In this document: piece after piece, positions 44,624 to 52,024 of the stretch | Position numbering within the stretch: position 1 is the stretch's first letter | How the letters are laid out: every line of letters starts with the position of its first letter | Source: UBA5018 sp044375975 | GTDB taxonomy: Bacteria; Cyanobacteriota; Cyanobacteriia; PCC-6307; Cyanobiaceae | Length of the DNA stretch: 64,000 bases | Direction: 5' to 3' | Assembly (NCBI GenBank): GCA_044375975.1 | Contig: JBILLQ010000010.1 | Location: 1 to 64,000 of the forward strand | Made by a program: the position numbers and the translations under genes | Notes under the pieces: model-generated | Seen by the model: only the letters and a program-made list of their open reading frames with translations | Databases searched by the model: none | Told to the model about the DNA's origin: nothing

Positions 44624-44953
44624 ATGACCCTGCGCGATTTGATCAACAGGCTGTTGAGGCGTCAACAGGCCAGCGGTGAGACGGCAAAACAACGCCTGCA
44701 GCTGGTGCTTGCCCACGACCGCAGCGATCTCAACCCAGAACTGCTGCAGCGGATGCGCCAGGAGATTCTCGAAGTGGTGAGCCGCTACGTGGAAATCGAC
44801 GTGGAGGAAGGGGAGGTGAGCCTGGAAACGGAAGACCGGGTCACGGCCCTGGTGGCCAATTTGCCGATCAAGCGCGCCCGCTCGCTGCCCCTGATCCCAG
44901 GCCTGGGCGATAGCGACCAATCGACAGCAGATCCGCTGAGACGAGCCAGCTGA
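44624..44953 (+). CDS. minE: Cell division topological specificity factor MinE
   Basis: A 109-residue protein with the N-terminal membrane/anti-MinCD part (TLRDLINRLL, AKQRLQLVLAHDRSDL) and the dimerisation domain (EILEVVSRYVEIDVEEGEVS). It stimulates MinD ATPase to create oscillation. Directly behind minD. The last 25 residues are low in conservation. Confidence 0.95.
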   Translation: MTLRDLINRLLRRQQASGETAKQRLQLVLAHDRSDLNPELLQRMRQEILEVVSRYVEIDVEEGEVSLETEDRVTALVANLPIKRARSLPLIPGLGDSDQSTADPLRRAS

Positions 44954-45122
44954 GCACCGGGCTGACCGCTGGCTTGCCAGCTGGCAGCGACAGCGTTGAA
45001 CCCAGGCCAGGAGCGGATCTGGAGCCGATGCTCGCTTGCCCATCCCTCAGACCGCCGCCCCGCCCAGGGGGCTGAGGGGGCAGGACAGCGTGGGAACCCT
45101 GGGGACAGTCGAGAACCTCTGC

Positions 45123-45347
45123 ATGGCAGTACTGAATGCCGCCCTGGCACCGCTAACCCCCGCCGAGCAGCGAGTGCTCGATCAGCTGATCCTGGGCCAT
45201 AGCAACAAGGCCATTGCCGCCGCCCTGGTGCTCAGCCCTCGAACGGTGGAGAGCCATGTGTCCCACCTGCTGGCCAAAACCCAATGTCGCAGCAGGAGCC
45301 AACTGCTGCTCTGGGCCTTGGGATCTGGCACAGCGATAAACTGCTGA
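45123..45347 (+). CDS. LuxR-type HTH-only regulator
   Basis: A 74-residue protein consisting of little more than a GerE/LuxR DNA-binding domain: LTPAEQRVLDQLILGHSNKA, ALVLSPRTVESHVSHLLAKT, then CRSRSQLLLWALG. There is no receiver domain. The frame is open from 45036 without homology, so the ATG at 45123 was chosen. A single Cys next to the recognition helix region resembles small thiol-controlled regulators such as PedR of Synechocystis, but this is only a suggestion. It is immediately upstream of tRNA-Thr. Confidence 0.75.
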   Translation: MAVLNAALAPLTPAEQRVLDQLILGHSNKAIAAALVLSPRTVESHVSHLLAKTQCRSRSQLLLWALGSGTAINC

Positions 45348-45365
45348 GCAGGTTGAGAGACTCAC

Positions 45366-45437
45366 GCCGGCTTAGCTCAGTGGTAGAGCAGCGCTTTTGT
45401 AAAGCGAAGGCCATCGGTTCAAATCCGTTAGCCGGCT
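45366..45437 (+). tRNA. trnT: tRNA-Thr (anticodon TGT)
   Basis: A 72-nt cloverleaf: acceptor GCCGGCT pairs with AGCCGGC, the D-loop has AGCTCAGTGGTAGAGC, the anticodon loop is TTTTGTAAA, and the T-arm GGTTCAAATCC is intact. CCA is not encoded. Confidence 0.97.
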
Positions 45438-45443
45438 TCCAAC

Positions 45444-45488
45444 TTGATCCCGCCCTGGGCAACCAGTTCTTGCCCAGGGCGGGATCAA
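45444..45488. repeat. Perfect 19-bp hairpin after tRNA-Thr
   Basis: Arms TTGATCCCGCCCTGGGCAA and its exact complement, seven-base loop CCAGTTC. It begins seven bases after the tRNA and would form a very stable RNA hairpin, but no T-run follows. It may end the tRNA transcript or protect its 3' end. From 45489 to 45733 only a degenerate GCAGCAACAATCTGCG-like repeat is seen. Confidence 0.8.
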
Positions 45489-45733
45489 TCAACCACCAGC
45501 CTTTGCGGCGCCAGCCGAACTGCGCTCTGGCTTGGCGGATTTCCCCTGGTTGCTGGTTGCTGATTGTTGGCTGCTGCTGGGCGGGAGCGGCCATCTGCGG
45601 CAGCAACAATCTGCGATAGCAGCCATCTGAGCCAACAGCCCTCAACAGCAGCTGCGGTTGGCGGCAAGAGCCCTCAACGGCAGCTGCCAAACCCGGCCTA
45701 GCGTGAAGCATTGCCGCTCCGGCATAGCAGCAG

Positions 45734-46312
45734 ATGATTCAGCGCAGCTCCTGCACCACAGCCATAGCCTCAGCTCCAGCCTCAGCTCCAGCCAAAGCCG
45801 CAGCCATATCAGCCGCCACAGCCGCAGCCGCAGCCATAGCCGCCATCGCCGCAAGTTTGACGCTAAATGGTTCAGCCCTAGCAGCTTCGATCGACACCAT
45901 TCCTAGCTCATGCCTGAAAACGACAGTGGCAAAGAGAGAATTCGGTCAAGTTGTTCGTCATGTCGATATGCTGGCAATCGATCCTCGCAATCAGCTGGGC
46001 AAACAGGTATTTATTGGCCTAGATAATGGGCTGAAATTAGAGCTGGACGAAGATAGCTCGGACGTCACCTTCTTTGGTAATTACGCCATTGGTCATCGAG
46101 TTGAGATCTGTGCCATTCATGGCGCCACTCCTGGTGCCACTGCCCGAGCAGTTTCCCTAGTCTCTGCTAGGGCAACTGCCGGCTCCAGCCAAGCCAAGCT
46201 GCCCATTCCCCGCCTAGGCGCAGCGCCTGGGCTTGCCTTCAGCATCGCTGACCGGGTTACCGGCACCTATGGCCAGGCTCAACTTACCAGCCATGTCTTC
46301 TCAGCTATATAA
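45734..46312 (+). CDS. Exported protein of unknown function with Ala-rich leader
   Basis: A 192-residue protein. Residues 10-52 are an Ala/Ser run (ASAPASAPAKAAAISAATAA) generated by a GCAGCC-type repeat at 45770-45850 and end in a signal-peptidase-like LNGSALAAS. The mature part (TVAKREFGQVVRHVDMLAID, GLDNGLKLELDEDSSDVTFF, GHRVEICAIHG) has no known domain. The leader may have been lengthened by repeat growth. Confidence 0.55.
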   Translation: MIQRSSCTTAIASAPASAPAKAAAISAATAAAAAIAAIAASLTLNGSALAASIDTIPSSCLKTTVAKREFGQVVRHVDMLAIDPRNQLGKQVFIGLDNGLKLELDEDSSDVTFFGNYAIGHRVEICAIHGATPGATARAVSLVSARATAGSSQAKLPIPRLGAAPGLAFSIADRVTGTYGQAQLTSHVFSAI

Positions 46313-46502
46313 ATCCTTTCAGCTGATGCCAGCTTGGTCGCCGGGTCGCAGCGTCAAGATGGCCCTGGCAAGCTGGGCCGCAGCGTTAGCACCAGAAAAA
46401 CCTTGGGCATCTCCGCCTCTACATCTACATTTATCTCTGCATTTTTTTGCGCCTTTAAATATAAAATTAAACCCAAATCTAAGTCATAACCTAAATCTGC
46501 TT

Positions 46503-47018
46503 ATGCCTCTATCTCTGCTATTGGCTGGTCTGATTCTGGCTTCCACTGGCGCGGCCCTGGGCAATCCAGCCCTCACCCTGCCGCCGGAACTGGAACCGCT
46601 GCGTAAAGCCCTGGAACGCCATGGCTTCAGGGTGTTGCTGCAGCCACCGCCCCGGGCCGGTAACTACGGACTGTTTGAATCTGGTAGTAAGCGCCTGTGG
46701 ATTGCACCGGTGAGCTTTGATCTCGGCATCGGCCGCCATACCTTTCTGCATGAGGCGGCCCATGCCGCCCAGAGCTGTCCCGCCGGCAAGCTCACCCCCA
46801 TTGGCTGGCGGCTGCCGCTCAATCCCGTGGTGGCCCAAGAGATCCAAGGCATCACCACTAAGCACTATCACTTCAATACTTGGCTCCTAGAGCGGGAGGC
46901 ATTTGCCGTTCAGGGCCAACCCAACGCCATGGCCCTGATCATTCGCGCTCTCGATCAACGCTGCCTTCCAATAAAAGCCAGGCCACCAGGGCCAACAACA
47001 GCCAGGGCAGGGCGATGA
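46503..47018 (+). CDS. Secreted metallopeptidase-like protein
   Basis: A 171-residue protein with a signal peptide (MPLSLLLAGLILASTGAALG) and a zinc-protease motif HEAAH in RHTFLHEAAHAAQSC. Other well-formed parts are GFRVLLQPPPRAGNYGLFES and TTKHYHFNTWLLEREAFAVQ, whose Glu in EREAF might be the third metal ligand. The frame is open from 46233, but the ATG at 46503 begins the leader. The last 20 or so residues overlap a small gene on the other strand and may be poorly conserved. No characterised family is recognised. Confidence 0.7.
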   Translation: MPLSLLLAGLILASTGAALGNPALTLPPELEPLRKALERHGFRVLLQPPPRAGNYGLFESGSKRLWIAPVSFDLGIGRHTFLHEAAHAAQSCPAGKLTPIGWRLPLNPVVAQEIQGITTKHYHFNTWLLEREAFAVQGQPNAMALIIRALDQRCLPIKARPPGPTTARAGR

Positions 47019-47112
47019 GCTGCAGCAGCCAATGACCCACCTGCAACAGCGGTTCCACCAGCCAGTGATAGCCCGAAAGCGTTACTGCCAGTAACAGCAA
47101 CAGCAAAACCAT
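46939..47112 (-). CDS. Small double-helix membrane protein
   Basis: A 57-residue frame with an ATG at 47112: MVLLLLLLAVTLSGYHWLVE, a polar turn, then LIALPWLLLALVAWLLLEGS and a charged tail VDRERE. This is a typical small cyanobacterial membrane protein with two helices. It overlaps the end of the metallopeptidase gene by 80 bases in convergent orientation. The TnpB element inserted 14 bases upstream of its start codon and has probably replaced its promoter. Confidence 0.55.
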   Translation of the reverse strand: MVLLLLLLAVTLSGYHWLVEPLLQVGHWLLQLIALPWLLLALVAWLLLEGSVDRERE

Positions 47113-47126
47113 CAGAACAGAGCAAT

Positions 47127-47230
47127 TTGACTTCCTCCCCGGCCTGAAGGCCGGAGATTCCTTCTACGCTGCGCATGTGGATGCCTCAGCGATCGGGTGG
47201 GTTGGCGCTTCCCAGCCTGCTGCCACCGCA
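47127..47230 (-). ncRNA. Probable TnpB guide RNA (omega/reRNA) scaffold
   Basis: In this family the guide RNA is made from the 3' part of tnpB through the right end, and the guide itself is the DNA just outside. Here the scaffold would end at GTCAA (47131-47127), with the guide beginning at 47126 (ATTGCTCTGTTCTGAT). The 5' limit is a guess; the terminal hairpin at 47139-47154 is the visible structural support. Confidence 0.4.
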
Positions 47231-48372
47231 AGGGTGGACTGATGCGAGGCTCCACGCCCGTTTCGACTCTCCGCCAGTCCGGCGGCGAGGATGTTCAAAG
47301 CAGCGTTGATGTCGCGGTCGTGAACCGTTCCGCAACTCGGGCACTGCCACTCCCGGATTGACAGCTCCTTCTTGCCGTCCTGGTGGCCGCAGGCTGAGCA
47401 CACCTGACTGGTGGGCAGCCATCGGTTGATGACCACCAGCTGCCTGCCGTATTGCGCCGCCTTGGCCTCCAGTAGGGTTCGGAACTGCCGCCAGCCGGCA
47501 TCGGCAATCGAGCGGGCCAGATTTTTGTTTTTGAGCATCCCCGACACATTCAGGTCTTCCAGCACCACCGTTTGGTTTTCGCGGATGATGCGGGTCGAGA
47601 GCTGATGCAAAAAGTCGAGGCGCTTGTCTGCGATGGTGGCGTGGAGTTTTGCCACCTGCCGCCTGGCAGCCGCCAAGCGATTGGAACCCTTTTGCTTGTG
47701 CTTGAGGTGCCGCTGCAGCCGCCGCAGACGCTTCAGCGCAGAGCGCAGAAACTTCGGCGGGGCGATCTTTTCACCGGCTGATGTGACGGCGAGGGATGCC
47801 AAGCCCAGGTCGATGCCAACCGCCTTGCCATTGGCAGGCAGCGGCGTTGGCTCCACCTCCACCACAAAGCTGGCGAAGTAGCGCCCGCTGGCCTCACGAA
47901 TGACCGTGACGCTGCTGGGAGCCGATGGCAGATCCCGGCTCCATTCGATCGGGACAGTGCCGATCTTGCTCAGCGTCAGCGACCGCTCTCCGGTTCGGAA
48001 CACATGGGACATGAACCGGATCGCCTGGGCCCCACGACGCTTCTTGAAGCGAGGAGTCTTCACTTTCGGTCCTTTGCGCTTGCCCTTCAGGCTGGCCCAC
48101 CAGTTGCGGAACGCCTGATCCAGGTCGCGCACGGACTGCTGCAGCACCACATTGCTGGGGTCTGACAGCCAGGAGCGTTCGTGGGTCTGCTTGGCCTGGG
48201 TGATGCAGAGTTTCGCCAGCACGGGGTAGCTGGTCTTCTCACCTGCGGCGTAAAGCTCACGGCTCTTGGCCAAGGCGTCGTTCCAGACCACCCGCGCACA
48301 GCCAAACGCCTTTGCCAGCGCCAGCTGTTGATGGGGGTGCGGGTAGAGGCGGTAGCGGTAGCGTTGCTTCAT
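47164..48372 (-). CDS. tnpB: TnpB RNA-guided nuclease / OrfB transposase
   Basis: A 402-residue protein from the ATG at 48372 (MKQRYRYRLYPHPHQQ). The RuvC-like nuclease triad is intact: AVGIDLGLASLAV, VVLEDLNVSGML and DRDINAALNIL. A four-Cys zinc finger lies between (CSACGHQDGKKE, CPSCG), and the N-terminal RNA-binding part has VWNDALAKSRELY. Length is normal and no frameshift is seen, so the protein should be active. Proteins of this type cut DNA under guide control and help keep the element in place. Confidence 0.95.
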   Translation of the reverse strand: MKQRYRYRLYPHPHQQLALAKAFGCARVVWNDALAKSRELYAAGEKTSYPVLAKLCITQAKQTHERSWLSDPSNVVLQQSVRDLDQAFRNWWASLKGKRKGPKVKTPRFKKRRGAQAIRFMSHVFRTGERSLTLSKIGTVPIEWSRDLPSAPSSVTVIREASGRYFASFVVEVEPTPLPANGKAVGIDLGLASLAVTSAGEKIAPPKFLRSALKRLRRLQRHLKHKQKGSNRLAAARRQVAKLHATIADKRLDFLHQLSTRIIRENQTVVLEDLNVSGMLKNKNLARSIADAGWRQFRTLLEAKAAQYGRQLVVINRWLPTSQVCSACGHQDGKKELSIREWQCPSCGTVHDRDINAALNILAAGLAESRNGRGASHQSTLAVAAGWEAPTHPIAEASTCAA

Positions 48373-48402
48373 GTCACCACATCGTAGGGGCAAGCGAGCA
48401 CG

Positions 48403-48546
48403 TTGGCTAGGACTGAGACTCTCCAGATGCGCCTGGCTCCCGACGAGCTGGCAAAGCTCCGCACTGCCGCCGCCGCTCGTGGCTGGACCATGGCCCAGTT
48501 GCTCCGGGACATGATTCGTCAGCTCCCGGATGAAAAGCCGTCATGA
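48403..48546 (+). CDS. Small ribbon-helix-helix protein of the TnpB element
   Basis: A 47-residue frame starting at a TTG gives ARTETLQMRLAPDELAKLRT followed by AARGWTMAQLLRDMIRQLPD, the strand-helix-helix of RHH/CopG-type DNA-binding proteins. The ATG at 48427 would remove the DNA-contacting strand, so the upstream start is preferred. It is divergent from tnpB with only 30 bases between, and small RHH genes are known in this place in such elements, possibly as repressors. Confidence 0.6.
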   Translation: MARTETLQMRLAPDELAKLRTAAAARGWTMAQLLRDMIRQLPDEKPS

Positions 48547-48579
48547 AGGACGGGGTTTGTATCCCAGAACAGCCACTGA

Positions 48580-49377
48580 TCAGGAAGGTTCATCTAGAGG
48601 TTTGATAACCAAGCCAGCTTCGTTAATCGCGGTTGCCAATTGGGGTGGCAAAACGTCGCCGCGCAACAGCTGCCAGCTCCCCTCCTGCCAGGCCAGCACC
48701 CTGCTGGCGATGCCAGCGCCGGCTGGCCAGGGCAGCGGCCCCAGCAGCGGCAACTGCGGGAAAATGGCCTTGGCCTCGGCCGCGTTGCTCGCCGCCTGCT
48801 CTCCGGAGCGGTTGATGCTGGTGGTAGCCAGCGGCCCACTAAGCCGCAATAGCTCGCGGGCGGCGGCGCAGGCAGGAATGCGCAGCCCCAGGCTGCCGCC
48901 GCCTGGATGCAGCGCCTCGGCCCAACTACCGCTGGCCGGCAGCACCAGGGTGACGGCCCCCGGCCAAACGGCCGCAGCCAGCTGCAGCCATTCCGCTTGC
49001 CAAGGCAGGCCCAACACATCCTGCAACTGCTGAGCATCGGCAGCCATCAGGATCAAGGGTTTGTCGGCTGGGCGCCGCTTCAGGCGCCAGATCTGGGCCG
49101 CGTCCAGGGGGCGAGCCGCCAGAGCCGGCAGGGTGTCGGTGGGAAACATCACCGCGCCACCGCTGGCCAGCCTGGCGGCAAGCGCTGGGGCATTCAACAC
49201 AAACTCTGAGCTTCCAGGCAGAGAGTTGGATATGGGCTCAGCCATAGAGCCAGGTATAGAGCCAGATATAGGGCTAAACATAGAGCCAGGCATAGGGTCA
49301 GATGTCGGTCTAGACTTAGAGCTAGAAATAGGGCCAGACATAGAGTTAGATATCTGGCCAGGAATGGGGCCAGACAT
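48580..49377 (-). CDS. Threonylcarbamoyl-AMP synthase (Sua5/YrdC/YciO)
   Basis: Makes the intermediate for t6A at position 37 of ANN-decoding tRNAs. The domain runs from residue 60: LASGGAVMFPTDTLPALAAR, IWRLKRRPADKPLILMAADA, VTLVLPASGSW, SLGLRIPACAAARELL and PLATTSINRSGEQAA. The first 55 residues are a Ser/Pro/Gly/Met repeat (MFSPISGSIPGSMAEPISNS) created by an 18-nt-like repeat at 49215-49377, which offers several in-frame ATGs (49377, 49341, 49281, 49245). The true start may be near 49245. It overlaps the prmC stop by one base. Confidence 0.85.
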   Translation of the reverse strand: MSGPIPGQISNSMSGPISSSKSRPTSDPMPGSMFSPISGSIPGSMAEPISNSLPGSSEFVLNAPALAARLASGGAVMFPTDTLPALAARPLDAAQIWRLKRRPADKPLILMAADAQQLQDVLGLPWQAEWLQLAAAVWPGAVTLVLPASGSWAEALHPGGGSLGLRIPACAAARELLRLSGPLATTSINRSGEQAASNAAEAKAIFPQLPLLGPLPWPAGAGIASRVLAWQEGSWQLLRGDVLPPQLATAINEAGLVIKPLDEPS

Positions 49378-50282
49378 TAATTAATCGGGCGACGGGCTGA
49401 GGCAAAGCGTAGGGTTCCCTCCAGATCGCTGTGGCCGCATACAGCCTCCAGGCCGCTCTGGCGCAGCAGGGCCAGCACCGCCGAGTTCTGGTCGTGGTGG
49501 TGTTCCAGCAGTAGCAGGCCCCCGGGCGCCAAATGCACCGAGGCGCCGGCCACGATCGAACGGATCGCATCCAGGCCATCGGCGCCGCCATCGAGCGCCA
49601 TGGCCGGCTCGTGATCCCGCACCAGCGGCTCCAGCTGTCGCCACACCGCCGTAGGGATGTAGGGAGGATTGGCCAACACCAGCTCCAGCAACCCTCGCTG
49701 GGCCGCCAGCGGCTGCCACCAGCTGCCGCAAACTGTCTGCACCCGATCGCCCAGGCCGGCGGCCACCAGGTTGGCGCCCGCCTGGGCGAGGGCCTGGGGG
49801 CTGAGATCCACGGCAAAGCCCCTGCTCTCGGGCCATAAACGCGCCAGGGCCACGGCCAGGCAACCCGAGCCGGTGCCCAGATCAGCCCAGCTGGCCGGGG
49901 GTAGTGGCGGGATCAACAGCCGTGGCGGGAACAGCAATTGTTGGGCTAAATCAACTAGCAGCTCGGTCTCGGCGCGGGGAATCAGCACGCCGGGGGCCAC
50001 CGCCAGCTCCAGGTCGCGCCAGGGACAGCGACCCACCAGATATTGCAGCGGTTCATCGGCCTCCAGGTGGCGTTGCCAGAGGGCAGCCAGGGCTTGGCAG
50101 GAAAGCCGCAATTCCAGGCTGCGCTCTGGATGGAGCCTCACCGCCTGCAGCGCCTGCCAACCCAGGCCGCCGGCCAGGTCGATCAGCCAGTCGAGATCCG
50201 CCGGCCGGCCGCCAGCGCTGAGCAGGCTGCGCCGCCAGCGCAGCAACTGCTCGCCGCTGAGACGCTCGCCCCGGGAATCCAT
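49377..50282 (-). CDS. prmC: Peptide chain release factor N5-glutamine methyltransferase
   Basis: Methylates the GGQ glutamine of RF1/RF2. A 301-residue protein with the N-terminal helical part (LRWRRSLLSAGGRPADLDWL), PLQYLVGRCPWRDLELAVAP, GVLIPRAETELLVDLA, the SAM-binding DLGTGSGCLAVALAR and the catalytic LVLANPPYIPT (NPPY). Length is typical. It lies 9 bases after dprA and before the Sua5 gene, so a dprA-prmC-sua5 operon is likely. Confidence 0.95.
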   Translation of the reverse strand: MDSRGERLSGEQLLRWRRSLLSAGGRPADLDWLIDLAGGLGWQALQAVRLHPERSLELRLSCQALAALWQRHLEADEPLQYLVGRCPWRDLELAVAPGVLIPRAETELLVDLAQQLLFPPRLLIPPLPPASWADLGTGSGCLAVALARLWPESRGFAVDLSPQALAQAGANLVAAGLGDRVQTVCGSWWQPLAAQRGLLELVLANPPYIPTAVWRQLEPLVRDHEPAMALDGGADGLDAIRSIVAGASVHLAPGGLLLLEHHHDQNSAVLALLRQSGLEAVCGHSDLEGTLRFASARRPIN

Positions 50283-50291
50283 GCCTGGAGA

Positions 50292-51497
50292 TTAGGTGGG
50301 CTGCCAGCGCAGACCCGGCATGGCCCTTAGCGCTCCCCTCAGCTCCAGGGTCAACAGGCGCGAGGCAAGCGCCGCCGCCGGTTGCTCCAGCTCCAGAGTG
50401 AGCTGCTCTAGCGTGGCGCCGCTGCCCACCGCCGCCAACAGCTCCAGATCGCCCCCGTTGCCAAACCCTGGCTGTGGTGCGGCTGTGGGCGGCTGGGCAG
50501 ATCTGGCAGCCGCCAGGGGACCTGGCCCCAGCTGGCTGATCAAATCGCGCGGATCCAGCAGGGCCGAGGCCATGCCGGTGAGCAGCCGATTGCTGCCTTG
50601 AGCCGAGCGCTTGCCCGCATCCGCCGGCACCACCCAGATCGGCAACCCCTGATCCCAGGCCAGGCGAGCCGAATGCAGTGCCCCACTGGACTCCGGACAC
50701 TCCACCACCACCACCGCCCGGGCCAGGGCCACCTGCAGGCGATTGCGGGCTGCGAAATGCCCCGGTTGCACGGCCCCCCCGGCGGGCCATTCGCTCAACA
50801 GCAGCCCCCGCTCGGCCACCTGCCGCTGCAGTTCCTCGTGATGGCGGGGATAGACCCGCTCAATCGGGGTGCCCAGCACCGCCACCGGACGACCGCCTCG
50901 GGCCAGGCAGCCGCGGTGGGCCGCCCCATCAATCCCCTCCGCCAGGCCGCTGACCACCGGCCAACCCGCTTGTCCCAAGGCGGCACCGATCGCCTCGGCC
51001 ATGGCCAGGCCGTGGGGGGAGGGCCGGCGGGTACCCACCACGGCGATCGCCTGCCGCGCCCGCAGCGGCGCCCAGAGCCCGCCGCGACCCCGCCAACGCA
51101 GGCATAGGGGTGGCCTGGCCAGGGCCAGCAATCCCGGCGGCAAGCTGGGATCGCCGGGCACCAGCAAAGGACCCTCTCGCGCCATGGCCAGTTTGGCCGA
51201 GGCCAGCGGATCCTCCCCCCAGTGGGCGCGGTAGGCATCGAGGGCTGCTGCCTGGCTGGGGGGCAGTTGGGCCCAGTCGCAGAGCTGCTGGGTTGGCGTT
51301 GCCCAGGCCAGGGCCGGATCGGGCAACTGGGCCCAAAGGCGGTTGAGCCGAACCCAGCCCATGCCCGGACAGCGGCTCCATAGCCACCACCAGAGCCGCC
51401 GCCGGGCATCCCAAGCCAGCGCTCGCTGCCGCTGCCCGGAGCGCTGGGCAGAAGATCGCAGCACCACCAACTTGCCCACAGCTTTCAACTTGCCCAC
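50292..51497 (-). CDS. dprA: DNA-processing protein DprA
   Basis: Loads RecA on incoming single-stranded DNA during transformation. The Rossmann-type core shows VVGTRRPSPHGLAMAEAIGA, VSGLAEGIDGAAHRGCLA, VAVLGTPIERVYPRHHEELQ, GLLLSEWPAGGAVQPGHFAA, RNRLQVALARAVVVVECPES and SGALHSA. A winged-helix-like C-terminus follows. The 401-residue length fits. The first 20 residues (KLKAVGKLVVL) come from a CTTGCCCACGGCTTT repeat and may not be translated. Together with comF further on it suggests natural competence genes. Confidence 0.93.
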   Translation of the reverse strand: MGKLKAVGKLVVLRSSAQRSGQRQRALAWDARRRLWWWLWSRCPGMGWVRLNRLWAQLPDPALAWATPTQQLCDWAQLPPSQAAALDAYRAHWGEDPLASAKLAMAREGPLLVPGDPSLPPGLLALARPPLCLRWRGRGGLWAPLRARQAIAVVGTRRPSPHGLAMAEAIGAALGQAGWPVVSGLAEGIDGAAHRGCLARGGRPVAVLGTPIERVYPRHHEELQRQVAERGLLLSEWPAGGAVQPGHFAARNRLQVALARAVVVVECPESSGALHSARLAWDQGLPIWVVPADAGKRSAQGSNRLLTGMASALLDPRDLISQLGPGPLAAARSAQPPTAAPQPGFGNGGDLELLAAVGSGATLEQLTLELEQPAAALASRLLTLELRGALRAMPGLRWQPT

Positions 51498-51524
51498 GGC
51501 TTTTAGTACATATGTATTGGCAGC

Positions 51525-51959
51525 TTATTGCGGACCCCGCTCCAGCGCCGCCACCGCGGCCGCCAGGTCATCGGGCAGCCGTCGCCGCAGCCGCCGCTGC
51601 GCCCCAGCCGAGAGGTCTACGAGCACCAGCTCCACCCTGGCCTGGGCAGCGATGGCGCCATCGGCGCGCACAAACCAGCTGCGCCAAGGCATGCTTACGC
51701 CGCGCCTGGGTTCCACCCGGCTGCGCAGCTCCACCTGGTCGCCATGCAGCAATGCCTGTCTGTAGTCGATCGACAGGCTCACCACCGGCAGCTCCAAGCC
51801 GCGGGCCGACAGGGCGCTGTACTCCAGGCCCACGCTCGCCAGCGCCTCCACCCGAGCCTCCTCCAGCCAGGCCAGGTAGGCGCCATGCCACATCACGCCG
51901 GCGTGGTCGGTGTGCTGGGGCAAAACCCGGCGCCGCAGCGTCCATGGCCGGGGCTCCAT
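51525..51959 (-). CDS. Hotdog-fold acyl-CoA thioesterase
   Basis: A 144-residue 4-hydroxybenzoyl-CoA/DHNA-CoA thioesterase-like protein. The active-site segment is HTDHAGVMWHGAYLAWLEEA, followed by LPVVSLSIDYRQALLHGDQV and a C-terminal strand set. Cyanobacteria need a DHNA-CoA thioesterase for phylloquinone; this could be that enzyme, but the family is broad and no men genes are near. The ATG at 51959 was chosen over a GTG or TTG at 51974. Confidence 0.8.
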   Translation of the reverse strand: MEPRPWTLRRRVLPQHTDHAGVMWHGAYLAWLEEARVEALASVGLEYSALSARGLELPVVSLSIDYRQALLHGDQVELRSRVEPRRGVSMPWRSWFVRADGAIAAQARVELVLVDLSAGAQRRLRRRLPDDLAAAVAALERGPQ

Positions 51960-52024
51960 CACGGTATGCAGCACTGGCCGGCCTCACCTCGGCGTCGGCC
52001 ATAGGCTGCCAGGCAGCCTGATCT

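Larger units (their letters stand above)
47127..48553 (-). mobile_element. IS200/IS605-type element with tnpB only (IS1341/IS891 group)
   Basis: Contains tnpB and a small divergent RHH gene but no tnpA. Read on the minus strand, the right end is GAATCTCCGGCCTTCAGGCC, GGGGAGGAAGTCAA, which carries the subterminal hairpin CCGGCCT/AGGCCGG (47139-47154) and the GTCAA end usual for this group. The other end has a hairpin CCGTC/GACGG (48538-48553). There are no inverted repeats and no target duplication, as expected. The left border is approximate. Confidence 0.75.
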
